Source: Sphingomonas sp. AOB5 (GTDB lineage Bacteria > Pseudomonadota > Alphaproteobacteria > Sphingomonadales > Sphingomonadaceae). From it: a DNA stretch of 64,000 nt. Every line of letters begins with the position of its first letter. Position 1 is the stretch's first letter. Made by a program: the position numbers and the translations under genes. Below are positions 17,920 through 26,906 of this stretch, in pieces. The stretch covers positions 1 through 64,000 of the forward strand of contig NZ_JARNTV010000015.1 in assembly GCF_029433115.1 (NCBI RefSeq). Direction: 5' to 3'. The notes beneath the pieces were generated by a model, which saw only the letters and a program-made list of their open reading frames with translations, was not told the DNA's origin and searched no databases.

Positions 17920-19491
17920 TCAGCCGCCGCTGAACGAAGCGCGCAGGCTGAGCTTGTCGATCTTGCCGGTCGAAGCGAGCGGCATGCTGGGCACGCGCAC
18001 GACCGAATCCGGGATCCACCACGACGCCACCCGGCCGCGCAGCGCGCCGAGCAGGTCTTGGTCCGAAATGTCCTGATCCTCGCGCAGCTCGACCAGCAGC
18101 ATCGGACGCTCGCCCCATTTATCGTCGCTGCGGCCGATCACCGCGGCGAGCGAGACCTGCGGCAGCGCGCAGACCACCGCCTCGATCTCGGCGGGGTTGA
18201 TCCATTCGCCGCCCGACTTGATCAGGTCCTTGGCCCGGCCGGTGATCATCAGGTTTCCGCGCCGGTCGATCTTCGCCAGATCGCCGGTATCGAACCAGCC
18301 CTCGGCATCGGCGCAGGGCGTTTCCTGCCCGAAATAGCGCTCGATCACCGCCGCGCCGCGCACATGCAGCCGGCCTTCCCGATCGCGCTGGTCGGCCAGC
18401 GGATCGCCCTTCTCGTCGGCCAGCATCAGATCGACGCCGAGCGCGGGACGGCCCGAGATGGCGGCGGGGCGATCCGCATCGGTCATCACGCCGAAGGTGC
18501 CGACCGGCGACAATTCGGTCATGCCCCAGCTGGTCTGCACCGCCACGCCGAGCTGGTCCTCGATCCGCGCCATCAGCGCAGGCGGCATCGGCGCGCCGCC
18601 GACGGTGATCCGCTGCAGCGAAGGCAGCCGCGTGCCGGTCGTTTCCAGATGCTCGCACAGGCCGAGCCACACCGTCGGCACGCCGACCGCGATGGTCACA
18701 TTCTCGCTCTCGATCAGCCGGGCGAGGCTGGCGCCATCGGTATGGCGGCCGGGCAGGACCAGCTTCGCGCCGGCACCCGGCACCGCGAAGGGCAGGCCCC
18801 AGGCATTGGCGTGGAACATCGGCACCACCGGCAACACGCTGTCGGTGCTACGCACGCCCAGCACGTCCGCCTGCATCAGCCGCAGCGTGTGGAGGAAGCT
18901 GGAGCGATGGGTATAGGTCACGCCCTTGGGCGCGCCGGTCGAGCCCGAGGTGAAGCACAGGCCGCTCGGTGCGGTCTCGTCGAAGCCGCCCCAAGCGATG
19001 TCGAGCGATGCCGCCTCGATAAGCGGCTCGAGCGTCGCGCCGATCCCGGGCGAGGCTTCACCGTCGATCACCAGCACGCGTTCGAGATGCGGCGCTTCCG
19101 CGACGATCTTTGCCGCCAGCGGCTGAAGGTCGGCGCTGACGATCAGGATCGTCGCGCCCGACTGGCCGAGCATCCAGGCGAGCTGGGTCGCGGTGAGGCG
19201 CGGGTTGAGCGTGTGGCACACAGCCCCCATGCCCATGATCGCGTACCATACCTCGACATGCGCCTGGCTGTTCCATGCGAGCGTCGCCACGCGATTGCCC
19301 CGCACCACGCCATAGTCGCGCAGCAGCGAGGAGACCTTCAGCGCGCGCTGGCGCAGTGTCGCATAATCGACCCGGCGATTGATGCCGCCCTCGCCCGCAG
19401 TGACCACCTCGGTATCGGGATGCCATTTGGCGGCATGATCGAGGATCCGGTCCAGCGTCAGCGGAAAGGATTGGATGCTCCCGTCGATCAC
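17920..19491 (-). CDS. Acyl-CoA ligase (AMP-binding, FadD-like)
   Basis: 523 aa from a GTG at 19491 whose bases overlap the esterase stop codon (GTGA). It has the P-loop CFTSGSTGAPKG (179-190), WGMTELSP, EGWFDTGDLA, TGRAKDLIKSGGEWINP and the C-terminal STGKIDK Lys region. It forms an acyl-CoA from the free acid, most simply the acid released by the esterase encoded directly upstream. A longer reading frame is open upstream but overlaps the esterase gene, so the GTG is preferred. It is similar in build to the ligase at 4507-6126. Confidence 0.9.
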   Translation of the reverse strand: MIDGSIQSFPLTLDRILDHAAKWHPDTEVVTAGEGGINRRVDYATLRQRALKVSSLLRDYGVVRGNRVATLAWNSQAHVEVWYAIMGMGAVCHTLNPRLTATQLAWMLGQSGATILIVSADLQPLAAKIVAEAPHLERVLVIDGEASPGIGATLEPLIEAASLDIAWGGFDETAPSGLCFTSGSTGAPKGVTYTHRSSFLHTLRLMQADVLGVRSTDSVLPVVPMFHANAWGLPFAVPGAGAKLVLPGRHTDGASLARLIESENVTIAVGVPTVWLGLCEHLETTGTRLPSLQRITVGGAPMPPALMARIEDQLGVAVQTSWGMTELSPVGTFGVMTDADRPAAISGRPALGVDLMLADEKGDPLADQRDREGRLHVRGAAVIERYFGQETPCADAEGWFDTGDLAKIDRRGNLMITGRAKDLIKSGGEWINPAEIEAVVCALPQVSLAAVIGRSDDKWGERPMLLVELREDQDISDQDLLGALRGRVASWWIPDSVVRVPSMPLASTGKIDKLSLRASFSGG

Positions 19492-21146
19492 CGGCAGGCT
19501 TCCACGGCAGGCGGCAGTGCAGGCGAGGCGACGCCGACATTCCAGTTCCACGGGATGTTGCCCATTGCGCGGCGGCGGCACACGACCTGGTCGTGCAGCC
19601 GGTACTGGCCGGGCATCAGGTCCGTCGCGACGCGCGGCGTACCGGCAAAGATCATATAATCGGCTCGCTTGTTGTGGGACGGCCAGGCCGGCTGGCCCGG
19701 CGCCTTCGGCACGCCGGAGCGGGCGAAGGACGTCCAGTAATCGACCATCGCATCGGAAAGCGTTCGCTCCGCCGCGGTGTCGGGGAATTTCGGCCACAGT
19801 GCGGTGACCTGTCCGATCGTGCCGAACATGTAGGGCACTTCGGAGGCGTGGAAGGCATGGATGCCGGCCTGATCGGCGGCAGGCGTGCCATGGTCGAAAA
19901 AGTAGAGATACGCGGGTTGCCCGATCCGCGCCTGTTCGCGCACCAGCCGCTGCGAGGTCCATCCGAAGAAGCCGTCGCGCGCCGCGCCGAAGATGCCGCC
20001 ATCGATGTCGCTGGCCGGATAGAGGCGGAGGAAAGCGTCGGCCAGCTCGCCATAATTGGCGCGGATCGCGGCTTCGTATTTCGCGGGATCGAACTGCGAG
20101 ACGTCGGGCAGCATCGGCAGGATCGATTTCATCGTGCGGATCTCGCCCGCGGTGAAACCGGTCATCAGCGGTACGCGCGCCTGCTCGCCGCGCTCGAACG
20201 TCTCGATCAGCTGGCGGGGCAGGATCTTGCCGTCGACGATGGCGGTCGAGGCGAACCGGCCCTGCGCCAGCGCGGTGAGGCGCGGCCCGTCGATCGCGCG
20301 CAGATCGGCGAGGGTCCTCGCGCCGGCCATGGCGGCGAAGCCCGATCCGGTGCTTTCCGCAGAGGGCAGGCCATGGCTCGCCTGCTTCAGCTCCGGGATG
20401 TTCATCAGCGATGCGCTCTGGACGATTGCCCTGGCGAACAGGCCGCGGGCATCGGGTGCGGCGAGCAGGTGCAGGATCGCGAGGCCGCCCGCGGATTCGC
20501 CCGCGATGGTCACCTTCGCCTTGCTGCCGCCGAACGCGGCGATGTTGCGGTTGACCCAGCGCAGCGCAGCGATCTGATCGAGCAGGCCATAATTGCCCGA
20601 CACGCCCCGCGGCGATTCCGCGCTCAGTTCGGGATGGGCGAAATAGCCGAAGATTCCGAGGCGATAGTTGATCGAGACGACCACCACGCCGCGCTTCGCC
20701 AGCGCCGCGCCGTCGAACATCGCCTGTTGCGAGGAGCCGCGGACCAGATTGCCGCCGTGTATCCACACGAATACCGGCGCATTCTTCGCCTTGGCCGGTG
20801 CCCAGATGTTGAGCGACAGGCAATCCTCGCTCATCGCCGGATAGGTTTCGGCATAAATGCTGCCGGCGGGTGCCGCAGGCTGCTGGCAGGCGGCGCCGAA
20901 CGCGCTCGCGTCGCGCACGCCGGACCATGCGGGAAGGGCATCGGGTGCCTTCCAGCGCCGCTCGCCGACCGGGGGCAGCGCGTAGGGGATGCCGCGGAAG
21001 ATGCGCTCGCCATTGGCTTCGACGCCCTGCACTGCGCCTGCAGGCGCGCGAACGACCGGACCGGCCTCTGCAGGCGCGACCGCGCACAGGGCAGCGGCGC
21101 ATAGGGTCGCGGCGTTCAGGGCCGCGATGCGATGGGCAATCGCCAT
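19488..21146 (-). CDS. Type-B carboxylesterase, secreted
   Basis: 552 aa with an N-terminal Sec signal peptide ending near PAEA (residues 25-28). The alpha/beta hydrolase catalytic parts are the oxyanion loop HGG (130-132), the nucleophile S218 in AGESAGG, a candidate acid in FTAGEIRT and the His in HAFHASEVPYMFG; SEDCLSLNIWAP is the type-B signature. It hydrolyses a carboxylic ester, probably in the periplasm. The ATG at 21146 follows GGGGAGAAG. It is the third gene of the GntR operon and is coupled to the ligase, which fits an ester to acid to acyl-CoA sequence. Confidence 0.92.
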   Translation of the reverse strand: MAIAHRIAALNAATLCAAALCAVAPAEAGPVVRAPAGAVQGVEANGERIFRGIPYALPPVGERRWKAPDALPAWSGVRDASAFGAACQQPAAPAGSIYAETYPAMSEDCLSLNIWAPAKAKNAPVFVWIHGGNLVRGSSQQAMFDGAALAKRGVVVVSINYRLGIFGYFAHPELSAESPRGVSGNYGLLDQIAALRWVNRNIAAFGGSKAKVTIAGESAGGLAILHLLAAPDARGLFARAIVQSASLMNIPELKQASHGLPSAESTGSGFAAMAGARTLADLRAIDGPRLTALAQGRFASTAIVDGKILPRQLIETFERGEQARVPLMTGFTAGEIRTMKSILPMLPDVSQFDPAKYEAAIRANYGELADAFLRLYPASDIDGGIFGAARDGFFGWTSQRLVREQARIGQPAYLYFFDHGTPAADQAGIHAFHASEVPYMFGTIGQVTALWPKFPDTAAERTLSDAMVDYWTSFARSGVPKAPGQPAWPSHNKRADYMIFAGTPRVATDLMPGQYRLHDQVVCRRRAMGNIPWNWNVGVASPALPPAVEACR

Positions 21147-21186
21147 GACTTCTCCCCGGATTGGATGGCTGCCGCGCGTGCGGCGG

Positions 21187-22221
21187 TCAGCCGATGACCT
21201 TGTTCAGCCGCTGCCAGAGCTGCTGGTCGAACTCCTTGTCGCCCGCCGCGGCGCCGGTGCGCACCACCACCAGCTTCTTGCTGGGCACGATGTAGAGGCG
21301 GCGATCGAACGCGCCGAGCGCGGCGATGGTATCGGTGGGCGCGGTGGCGATCAGCGGGCCGTCGCGGCGTCCACCCAGCGCGCGGATCGTATAGGCGCCG
21401 CTGTTCAGCCACCACAGCCGGGCATAGGCCGGGTTGGTGGCCGAGGGCGTGAACAGCGCCTTCAAGCTGGCTTCGGAAACCACGCGCTTGCCGTCGTTCG
21501 AGACGCCGCCGTGCAGCACCATCAGGCCGAACAGCGCGGTGTCGCGCGGGGTGGTGACCAGCCCGGTATCATTGCCGACCGAAGCGAGCGCGGCGGGCCG
21601 CTTGCGCCATGCGGTGTTGTTCATGCCGGCGGGCACGGTCAGCCAGTCGCGGGTGATGACGTCGAGCGGCTGTTTCGCGGCGGCGGCCACGATGCGCTTG
21701 CTCACGGCATAGACCGGGGTGTTGTAGAAGAAGGCGGTGCCCGCGGGCGCGGTGTAGCCGAACTTCTCGTCCAGCCCCGAGCTCATCGTCAGGATATCGA
21801 GGACGCGGATCTTTGCTTCCTGCTCGGGCGTCGCCTTGGACCAGCCGGCGCCGATATAGTCGGACACCGGCTTTTCGACGTCGATCAGCCCCTTGTCGAT
21901 CGCGATGGCGACCAGCACCGCGACGAAGCTCTTCTGCTGCGACGCGACGTCCTCCAGGAGCGCGCCTTCGCCCGAGCGGCCATAGACGAACATCGCATAT
22001 TGCGGATTGCCCTCGGGCGCGGGCCAGTATTTCTCGACCAGGATCTTGCCGTCCTGGATCACCAGCAGCCCGGTGCTGTTCTGGTTGCGCGCATAGTCGA
22101 GCAGCGCGCTGACATCGGAGGCCGGGGTCGCAACTGCAGGCCGCTGCGGCGGAACCGCGGCGACGCCGGGCGCGCAGGCGATCAGCGAAGTGCACAGAAG
22201 CAGGGAAGCTCGCATCATCAT
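21187..22221 (-). CDS. Serine hydrolase of the beta-lactamase / class C family, probable lipoprotein
   Basis: 344 aa. The N terminus carries a lipobox-like LIAC (13-16), so it is probably lipid-anchored in the periplasm. The S-x-x-K nucleophile is SQQK (94-97), and a Tyr motif (FFYNTPVY) follows where family members have Y-x-N. Such proteins are often esterases or amidases rather than antibiotic-resistance enzymes. There are three consecutive ATG codons; the first (22221) overlaps the GntR stop (ATGA) and has CCGGAG upstream. Together with the type-B esterase it gives this operon two exported serine hydrolases. Confidence 0.87.
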   Translation of the reverse strand: MMMRASLLLCTSLIACAPGVAAVPPQRPAVATPASDVSALLDYARNQNSTGLLVIQDGKILVEKYWPAPEGNPQYAMFVYGRSGEGALLEDVASQQKSFVAVLVAIAIDKGLIDVEKPVSDYIGAGWSKATPEQEAKIRVLDILTMSSGLDEKFGYTAPAGTAFFYNTPVYAVSKRIVAAAAKQPLDVITRDWLTVPAGMNNTAWRKRPAALASVGNDTGLVTTPRDTALFGLMVLHGGVSNDGKRVVSEASLKALFTPSATNPAYARLWWLNSGAYTIRALGGRRDGPLIATAPTDTIAALGAFDRRLYIVPSKKLVVVRTGAAAGDKEFDQQLWQRLNKVIG

Positions 22222-23003
22222 CTCCGGTTGCCGGCTGCGCGGCGCTTGATCGGCGGAACGGGGCGCGGCAGCGGGGCGTCGGCCCGGACGCGGGTGCCGC
22301 GCGTCAGCATGATCCGGGCGACCTCGCCCTGCATGTAATAGAGGATGTCGCGCGCGGCCTGGCTTGCCTTGTCGGCATCGCGGGTGACCAGCGCAGCGCG
22401 AACCTGGCGCCAATATTCATAGGGGCCGGGCGAGTCGGCGGTGAGCGCCAGCGCGACATAGGAGAAGTGGAAGCGCGTCTTGCGGCGGACCGACTCGATC
22501 ATCTTCTGCGCATCGGTGCTGGCGCTTTCGGCCATCTCGCTGAAGATCGCTTCGCTGACCTCGATGATCTGTTCGGCCGGGGCGCCGCTGGCGGCGTCGC
22601 TCAGCAGGCGGTCGATATTGACCAGCATGTGCCGGATCGCGGCGTCGGACCCGCGCAGGCAGGCGAAGCGCGCGGCAAGGCCATAGAGCGCGGCGCGGAC
22701 TTCGTAGAGATCGAACACTTCCTCGACGGTGGTGGTCGAGACGCGCGCGCCGCGATTTTCCTCCAGCTCGATCAGGCCGTCATCGGCGAGCGTGCGTAGC
22801 GCACGGCGGACGATCGAGCGGCCGACGCCGAACTCGCTGCACAGCTTCGCCTCGCGCAGCCATTCGTCGGGCAGGAGTTCGCTGCGCTGGATCCGCAGCC
22901 GCAGCACCTGGGCGAGATCGTCCGCGGTGGACACCGGATGGCCTTCGGCGTGATCGTCCTGCGATGCGGATTCCGGGCTGTCTTTCAAAGGTTTACCTCT
23001 CAC
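22218..23003 (-). CDS. GntR-family regulator, FadR/FCD subfamily
   Basis: Up to 261 aa. The winged helix holds LCSEFGVGRSIVRRALRTLADDGLIE, followed by an all-helical FCD-type ligand domain. The GTG at 23003 has no good ribosome-binding site, and a second GTG about 24 codons in (before STADDL) is a possible start. The gene leads a minus-strand operon (serine hydrolase, esterase, ligase) and is divergent from a TBDR. A perfect FadR-class operator lies about 100 bases upstream, so it likely represses both arms until an acid or acyl-CoA from the pathway appears. Confidence 0.9.
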   Translation of the reverse strand: MRGKPLKDSPESASQDDHAEGHPVSTADDLAQVLRLRIQRSELLPDEWLREAKLCSEFGVGRSIVRRALRTLADDGLIELEENRGARVSTTTVEEVFDLYEVRAALYGLAARFACLRGSDAAIRHMLVNIDRLLSDAASGAPAEQIIEVSEAIFSEMAESASTDAQKMIESVRRKTRFHFSYVALALTADSPGPYEYWRQVRAALVTRDADKASQAARDILYYMQGEVARIMLTRGTRVRADAPLPRPVPPIKRRAAGNRR

Positions 23004-23101
23004 GGATTGCTGCGTTCGTTTGAACTTTTACCAATCTCGCCCCTCGATTCCTATTGCGGCGGCCCCGCGAGAGCAAGCGATTTGTGCAACGATCAAATCA
23101 A

Positions 23102-23116
23102 GATTGTCGTACAATC
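23102..23116. promoter_or_regulatory. Predicted FadR-class operator in the TBDR/GntR divergent promoter
   Basis: GATTGTCGTACAATC is a perfect palindrome with 6-base arms; its core TTGTCGTACAA (23104-23114) fits TNGTNNNACNA. It sits between the GntR start (23003) and the TBDR start (23192), so one site could control both transcripts. Confidence 0.7.
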
Positions 23117-23191
23117 CATTTGACATTGGTGCGCGATAATTTGATGAAGCGGCCGTGGCGCAGCAAAAAATGCGCGCCAGTGGGAGGATGC

Positions 23192-25576
23192 ATGCGAGAC
23201 TTTTTTGCCACGACCGCAACCCTTGCGCTCGTCATCGCGACGCCGGCTCTGGCGCAGACCGCGAACCCCGAATCGCAGGACAGCGCGGCGGCGACCCCGG
23301 CCGAGGATCAGGATCCCGAGACCAGTGCCAAAGCGCAGAGCGGCGATATCGTCGTCACCGCGCGCCGCCGCGAGGAAAGCATCCGCGACGTGCCGGGCAC
23401 CATCTCCGCAGTGACCGCCGACCAGCTCGAATCCAAGGGCACCGTCGCGGGCAGCGGCGACCTGCTCAACACCGTTCCCGGCGTCCGCTTCAACGACGTC
23501 GCCAGCGAGAATCTCGCCGAGGTTTCGATCCGCGGATCGGGCACGGCGCGCGCCACCGGCGCCGATTCGGGCGTGGGCCTGTTCGTCAACGGCGCCTATG
23601 CCGGCAGCTCGACGCTGGGCGGCCGCAACTTCAAGACCATCGACTATTTCGATATCGAGCGGGTCGAAGTGCTCGAAGGGCCGCAGGGCGCGCTGTACGG
23701 CCGCAACTCCGAATTCGGCGTGGTCAACATCGTGCTGGCCAAGCCGCGCTTCAACGACTCCGGCTATATCCGCAACACCTTCACCTTCGGGCTGAACCAG
23801 GATCGCCTCGCGGTGGTCGTCAACAAGACGCTGAGCGACACTGTCGCGATCCGCATCGGCGCCGAGGGCTATGCCCAGTCGGACGGCTTCTACTTCAATC
23901 CGCGCACCGAGAAATATTACGACAGCACCAAGGGGTGGAATGGGCGCGCCCAGCTCCGCTACCGCTCCGGCCCGCTGGACGTCACCTTCCTGGTGGATTC
24001 GCAGGACCTGAACCTGCCGAGCTTCGTCAACAGCCTGGTGATCCCCGGCGGCGGCGTGAACGCCGCGGTGCCGCAGGGCTTCCAGCAGTCGCGCTTCACC
24101 CTGCCGCATGAAGGCGAGGACGGCATGCAGCAGAAGACGCTGCGCGGCATGCTGCTCGCCAGCTATGATTTCGGCTGGGCCACGCTGGAATCGACTACGA
24201 TGGCGACGCGCTGGCGCTCCAGCCAGCAATATGCCTCGGCGATCGACTATCCCACGCTGGCGGCGCTGCGCCAGTCGGGCCAGCTTGGCCTCTATCCGTT
24301 CAGCCAGGTGCGTACCAATGTGGTCGACCGCACCTTGTATCAGGACCTGCATCTGACCGGGAAGACCGGCGCGCTGACCTGGATCGTCGGCGTCGAAGGC
24401 CTGTACCAGAATGACGATTACCGGCTGGCGGTGGCGTCCTCGCCCTGCGCCTTTACCGGCATCAATCAGGGCATCTGCACCGGTACGCCGACCGCGCCGG
24501 TCTGCCTGAAGCCGCTGCCGACCTCGGCCAACTGCCCGGCGACCTTCCCGCTGGTGTTTGGCAGCGACGCCAACACCAAGCAATATATCTACTCCGCGGC
24601 AGCCTATGCCTCGCTGCAATACACGATCGGCAATTTCTCGGTCGTCGGCGAAGGGCGCATCACCTATGACCACAAGGAGGCGACCCTGTTCGCCTATGCG
24701 CTCTACACCACCACCTATACCCGCGCGCCGACCACCTTCTCGTTCAGCGCGGAGCAGCCGGTGTTCACCGTCACCGCCAGCTACAAGGTGCCGGGCCTGA
24801 ACAATGCGTTGTTCTATGCCAAGGTCGGCACCGGCTATCGCGCGGGCGGCGTGAACAATGGCGCGTTCCGGGCGGCGGCGCCCAATCCGTTCGTGTTTAC
24901 CTACGACAACGAAAAGACGCTGGGCTGGGAAGCGGGCATCAAGGCAAACATCACGCCCAATCTGTTCTTCCGCACCGCCGCCTATCTGTCGCGCACGACC
25001 GATGCGATCACCAGCATCAACGATGGCTGCACGCTCACCAATGCGTGCGGCGTGGCGGGGCAGAATTTCAACATCAATGGCGGCACGATCGAGGCACGCG
25101 GCGTTTCCGCCGCGCTCGACGGACGCTTCCGGCTCGGCGGCGGCCTGTTCTCGTTCGGCCTGAACGCCGCGACCCAGCGCGCCCGCTTCGAAAGCGTGCC
25201 CGCGGGTCTGACCGGCCTGCCGGTGGTCGGCAGCTCGGTCGCGCAGATCCCCGACTGGACCATGTCCGCGGTGGTCGATTACCGCCGCCCGATCAACGAG
25301 CGCGTGACCGGCTTCTTCAACCTGAGCTATTCGGGCCAGCGCGGCGGATCGCAGGACACGACCACGCTTGCCACCCCGGCGATCCCGATGACCGATTTTG
25401 ACATCTTCAACGGGCAGATCGGTTTCAGCGTCGGCAAGACGCGGGTGGCGCTGAACGTGCGCAACCTGACCGATCGTCAGGTCCAGGTGCTCAAGTTCAC
25501 CCAGGCGGGCTATCCGCTGTCGGTGCGCTACAACAAGCCGCGCACCTTCGCGCTGACCGTGGGCTATCGCTGGTAA
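23192..25576 (+). CDS. TonB-dependent outer-membrane receptor
   Basis: 794 aa from the ATG at 23192, which has GGGAGG close upstream and yields a clean signal peptide (cleavage near PALAQ, residues 18-22). Upstream in-frame ATGs would spoil it. The plug begins GDIVVTARRREESIRDVPG and carries IERVEVLEGPQGALYGRN; the C terminus ends VGYRW, an aromatic terminus suited to barrel insertion. Some predicted outer loops contain paired Cys. It is the outer-membrane gate of the GntR-controlled unit and is followed 28 bases later by an MFS carrier, so the ligand probably crosses both membranes or is processed between them. Confidence 0.94.
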   Translation: MRDFFATTATLALVIATPALAQTANPESQDSAAATPAEDQDPETSAKAQSGDIVVTARRREESIRDVPGTISAVTADQLESKGTVAGSGDLLNTVPGVRFNDVASENLAEVSIRGSGTARATGADSGVGLFVNGAYAGSSTLGGRNFKTIDYFDIERVEVLEGPQGALYGRNSEFGVVNIVLAKPRFNDSGYIRNTFTFGLNQDRLAVVVNKTLSDTVAIRIGAEGYAQSDGFYFNPRTEKYYDSTKGWNGRAQLRYRSGPLDVTFLVDSQDLNLPSFVNSLVIPGGGVNAAVPQGFQQSRFTLPHEGEDGMQQKTLRGMLLASYDFGWATLESTTMATRWRSSQQYASAIDYPTLAALRQSGQLGLYPFSQVRTNVVDRTLYQDLHLTGKTGALTWIVGVEGLYQNDDYRLAVASSPCAFTGINQGICTGTPTAPVCLKPLPTSANCPATFPLVFGSDANTKQYIYSAAAYASLQYTIGNFSVVGEGRITYDHKEATLFAYALYTTTYTRAPTTFSFSAEQPVFTVTASYKVPGLNNALFYAKVGTGYRAGGVNNGAFRAAAPNPFVFTYDNEKTLGWEAGIKANITPNLFFRTAAYLSRTTDAITSINDGCTLTNACGVAGQNFNINGGTIEARGVSAALDGRFRLGGGLFSFGLNAATQRARFESVPAGLTGLPVVGSSVAQIPDWTMSAVVDYRRPINERVTGFFNLSYSGQRGGSQDTTTLATPAIPMTDFDIFNGQIGFSVGKTRVALNVRNLTDRQVQVLKFTQAGYPLSVRYNKPRTFALTVGYRW

Positions 25577-25604
25577 CAACAGGCAGTTCGGGAGAGTGCA
25601 CGAC

Positions 25605-26906
25605 GTGGCAAGTCAGCAGGCGGAAAGCAGCAAGCCGAGTACCAAGGTTGCGGTGATGGCGTCGGCGGGCGCGGCGGTCGAATGGTATGATTTCTTCATC
25701 TACGGCACCGCCGCGGCGCTGGTCTTCCCCAAGCTGTTCTTCCCGCCCGAACTGCCCCTGTTCGTCGCGCAGATCGCGGCGTTCAGTACCTTTGCCGTGG
25801 GCTTCATCGCCCGGCCGATCGGGGGCCTGCTGTTCGGTCATCTCGGCGATCTGCACGGGCGCAAGAATGCGCTGGTGCTGGCGATGATGCTGATGGGCGC
25901 GGCGACGACCATCATCGGGCTGTTGCCGAGCTATGCCGCCGCCGGCGTGCTCGCGCCGCTGGCGCTGGTGGCGATGCGCTTCATCCAGGGCCTTGCCGTC
26001 GGCGGGCAATGGGGCGGCGCGGCACTGCTCGCGATCGAAAGCGCACCGGCCAACAAGCAGGGCTATTATGGCAGCTTCGTGCAGGTCGGCGTGCCGCTTG
26101 GCGTCGTGCTGGCCAACACTGCCTTCCTCATTTCCAGCGCGCTGGTATCCCCCGATCAGTTCCTCGTCTGGGGCTGGCGGATCGGGTTCGTCATCAGCAT
26201 CGCGCTGATCTTCATCGGCCTCTATATCCATTGGCGGGTCGAGGAGCCGCAGCACGAGGCGGCGCCGGTAGCCAAGGTGGAAACGGCCAAGCCCTCCTCG
26301 CCGCTGTTCGCGGTGCTTCGCGGGCACTGGCGCGAAGTGCTGCTCGCGGGCGGCGCGTTCATCGCCAACAATGTCTGCTTCTACATCGCGATCACCTATG
26401 CGGTGGCGTACGGCACCACCACCATGGGGCTGTCGCGCGAGACGATGCTGGCCGCGGTCATGATCGGCAGCGTGGCGATGATCCCGGCGCTGATCCTGTG
26501 CGGTGCTCTGTCGGACCGGTTCGGGCGGCGCGGCATCTTCATGCTGGGTGCGATCCTCTCGGGCGCATGGGCGTTCGCAGTGTTCCCGCTGATCGATTCG
26601 CAATCGCCGGTCGCGGTGACGGTGGCAATCGCGGTGGCGCTGATCTTCGTCGCCTTCATGTACGGGCCGCAGGCGGCCTTGTTCGCCGAGCTGTTCCCGC
26701 GCGAAGTCCGCTATTCGGGCGCGTCGCTCGGCTATCAGATCGGCACGCTGGCCGGTGGCGGCTTCGCGCCGATCATCGCGACGGCCCTGTTCGCCCATTA
26801 CCAGACGACCCTGTCGATCTCGGTCTATCTCGCCGCGACCTGCGTGGTATCCTTGGTCTGCATCATCCTGCTGGGACGGATGAACCGGGGAGCCGTGCAT
26901 GCCTGA
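25605..26906 (+). CDS. MFS transporter, metabolite:H+ symporter (MHS) type
   Basis: 433 aa from the GTG at 25605, favoured over a GTG at 25596 because GGGAGAG then lies at normal spacing. The opening AVEWYDFFIYGTAAALVF and the loop RPIGGLLFGHLGDLHGRK are hallmarks of the MHS branch (ShiA, KgtP, ProP relatives), and 12 membrane helices are evident. It should move an organic acid into the cytoplasm with protons. It lies between the TBDR and the M28-fold protein, whose ATG falls 8 bases inside this gene's end, so they are translated together. Confidence 0.92.
   Translation: MASQQAESSKPSTKVAVMASAGAAVEWYDFFIYGTAAALVFPKLFFPPELPLFVAQIAAFSTFAVGFIARPIGGLLFGHLGDLHGRKNALVLAMMLMGAATTIIGLLPSYAAAGVLAPLALVAMRFIQGLAVGGQWGGAALLAIESAPANKQGYYGSFVQVGVPLGVVLANTAFLISSALVSPDQFLVWGWRIGFVISIALIFIGLYIHWRVEEPQHEAAPVAKVETAKPSSPLFAVLRGHWREVLLAGGAFIANNVCFYIAITYAVAYGTTTMGLSRETMLAAVMIGSVAMIPALILCGALSDRFGRRGIFMLGAILSGAWAFAVFPLIDSQSPVAVTVAIAVALIFVAFMYGPQAALFAELFPREVRYSGASLGYQIGTLAGGGFAPIIATALFAHYQTTLSISVYLAATCVVSLVCIILLGRMNRGAVHA

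Noticed and set aside
19492-21102. N-terminal extension of the acyl-CoA ligase ending at 17920
   Set aside because: The extension is a frame-shifted reading of the esterase gene; the GTG at 19491 gives a standard ligase length and a GTGA overlap.
21187-22221. Serine hydrolase read as an antibiotic-resistance beta-lactamase
   Set aside because: The operon context (esterase, acyl-CoA ligase, TBDR) and the general class C fold point to an esterase-like catabolic role.
23119-23135. TTGACA and GATAAT words upstream of the TBDR as a sigma-70 promoter
   Set aside because: The spacing between them is only about 9 bases, far from the needed 16-18.
23093-25579. 828-codon open frame antisense to the TBDR at 23192
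   Set aside because: Its composition is that of a reverse-frame shadow, with no motif; the plus-strand TBDR has a signal peptide, plug and barrel.
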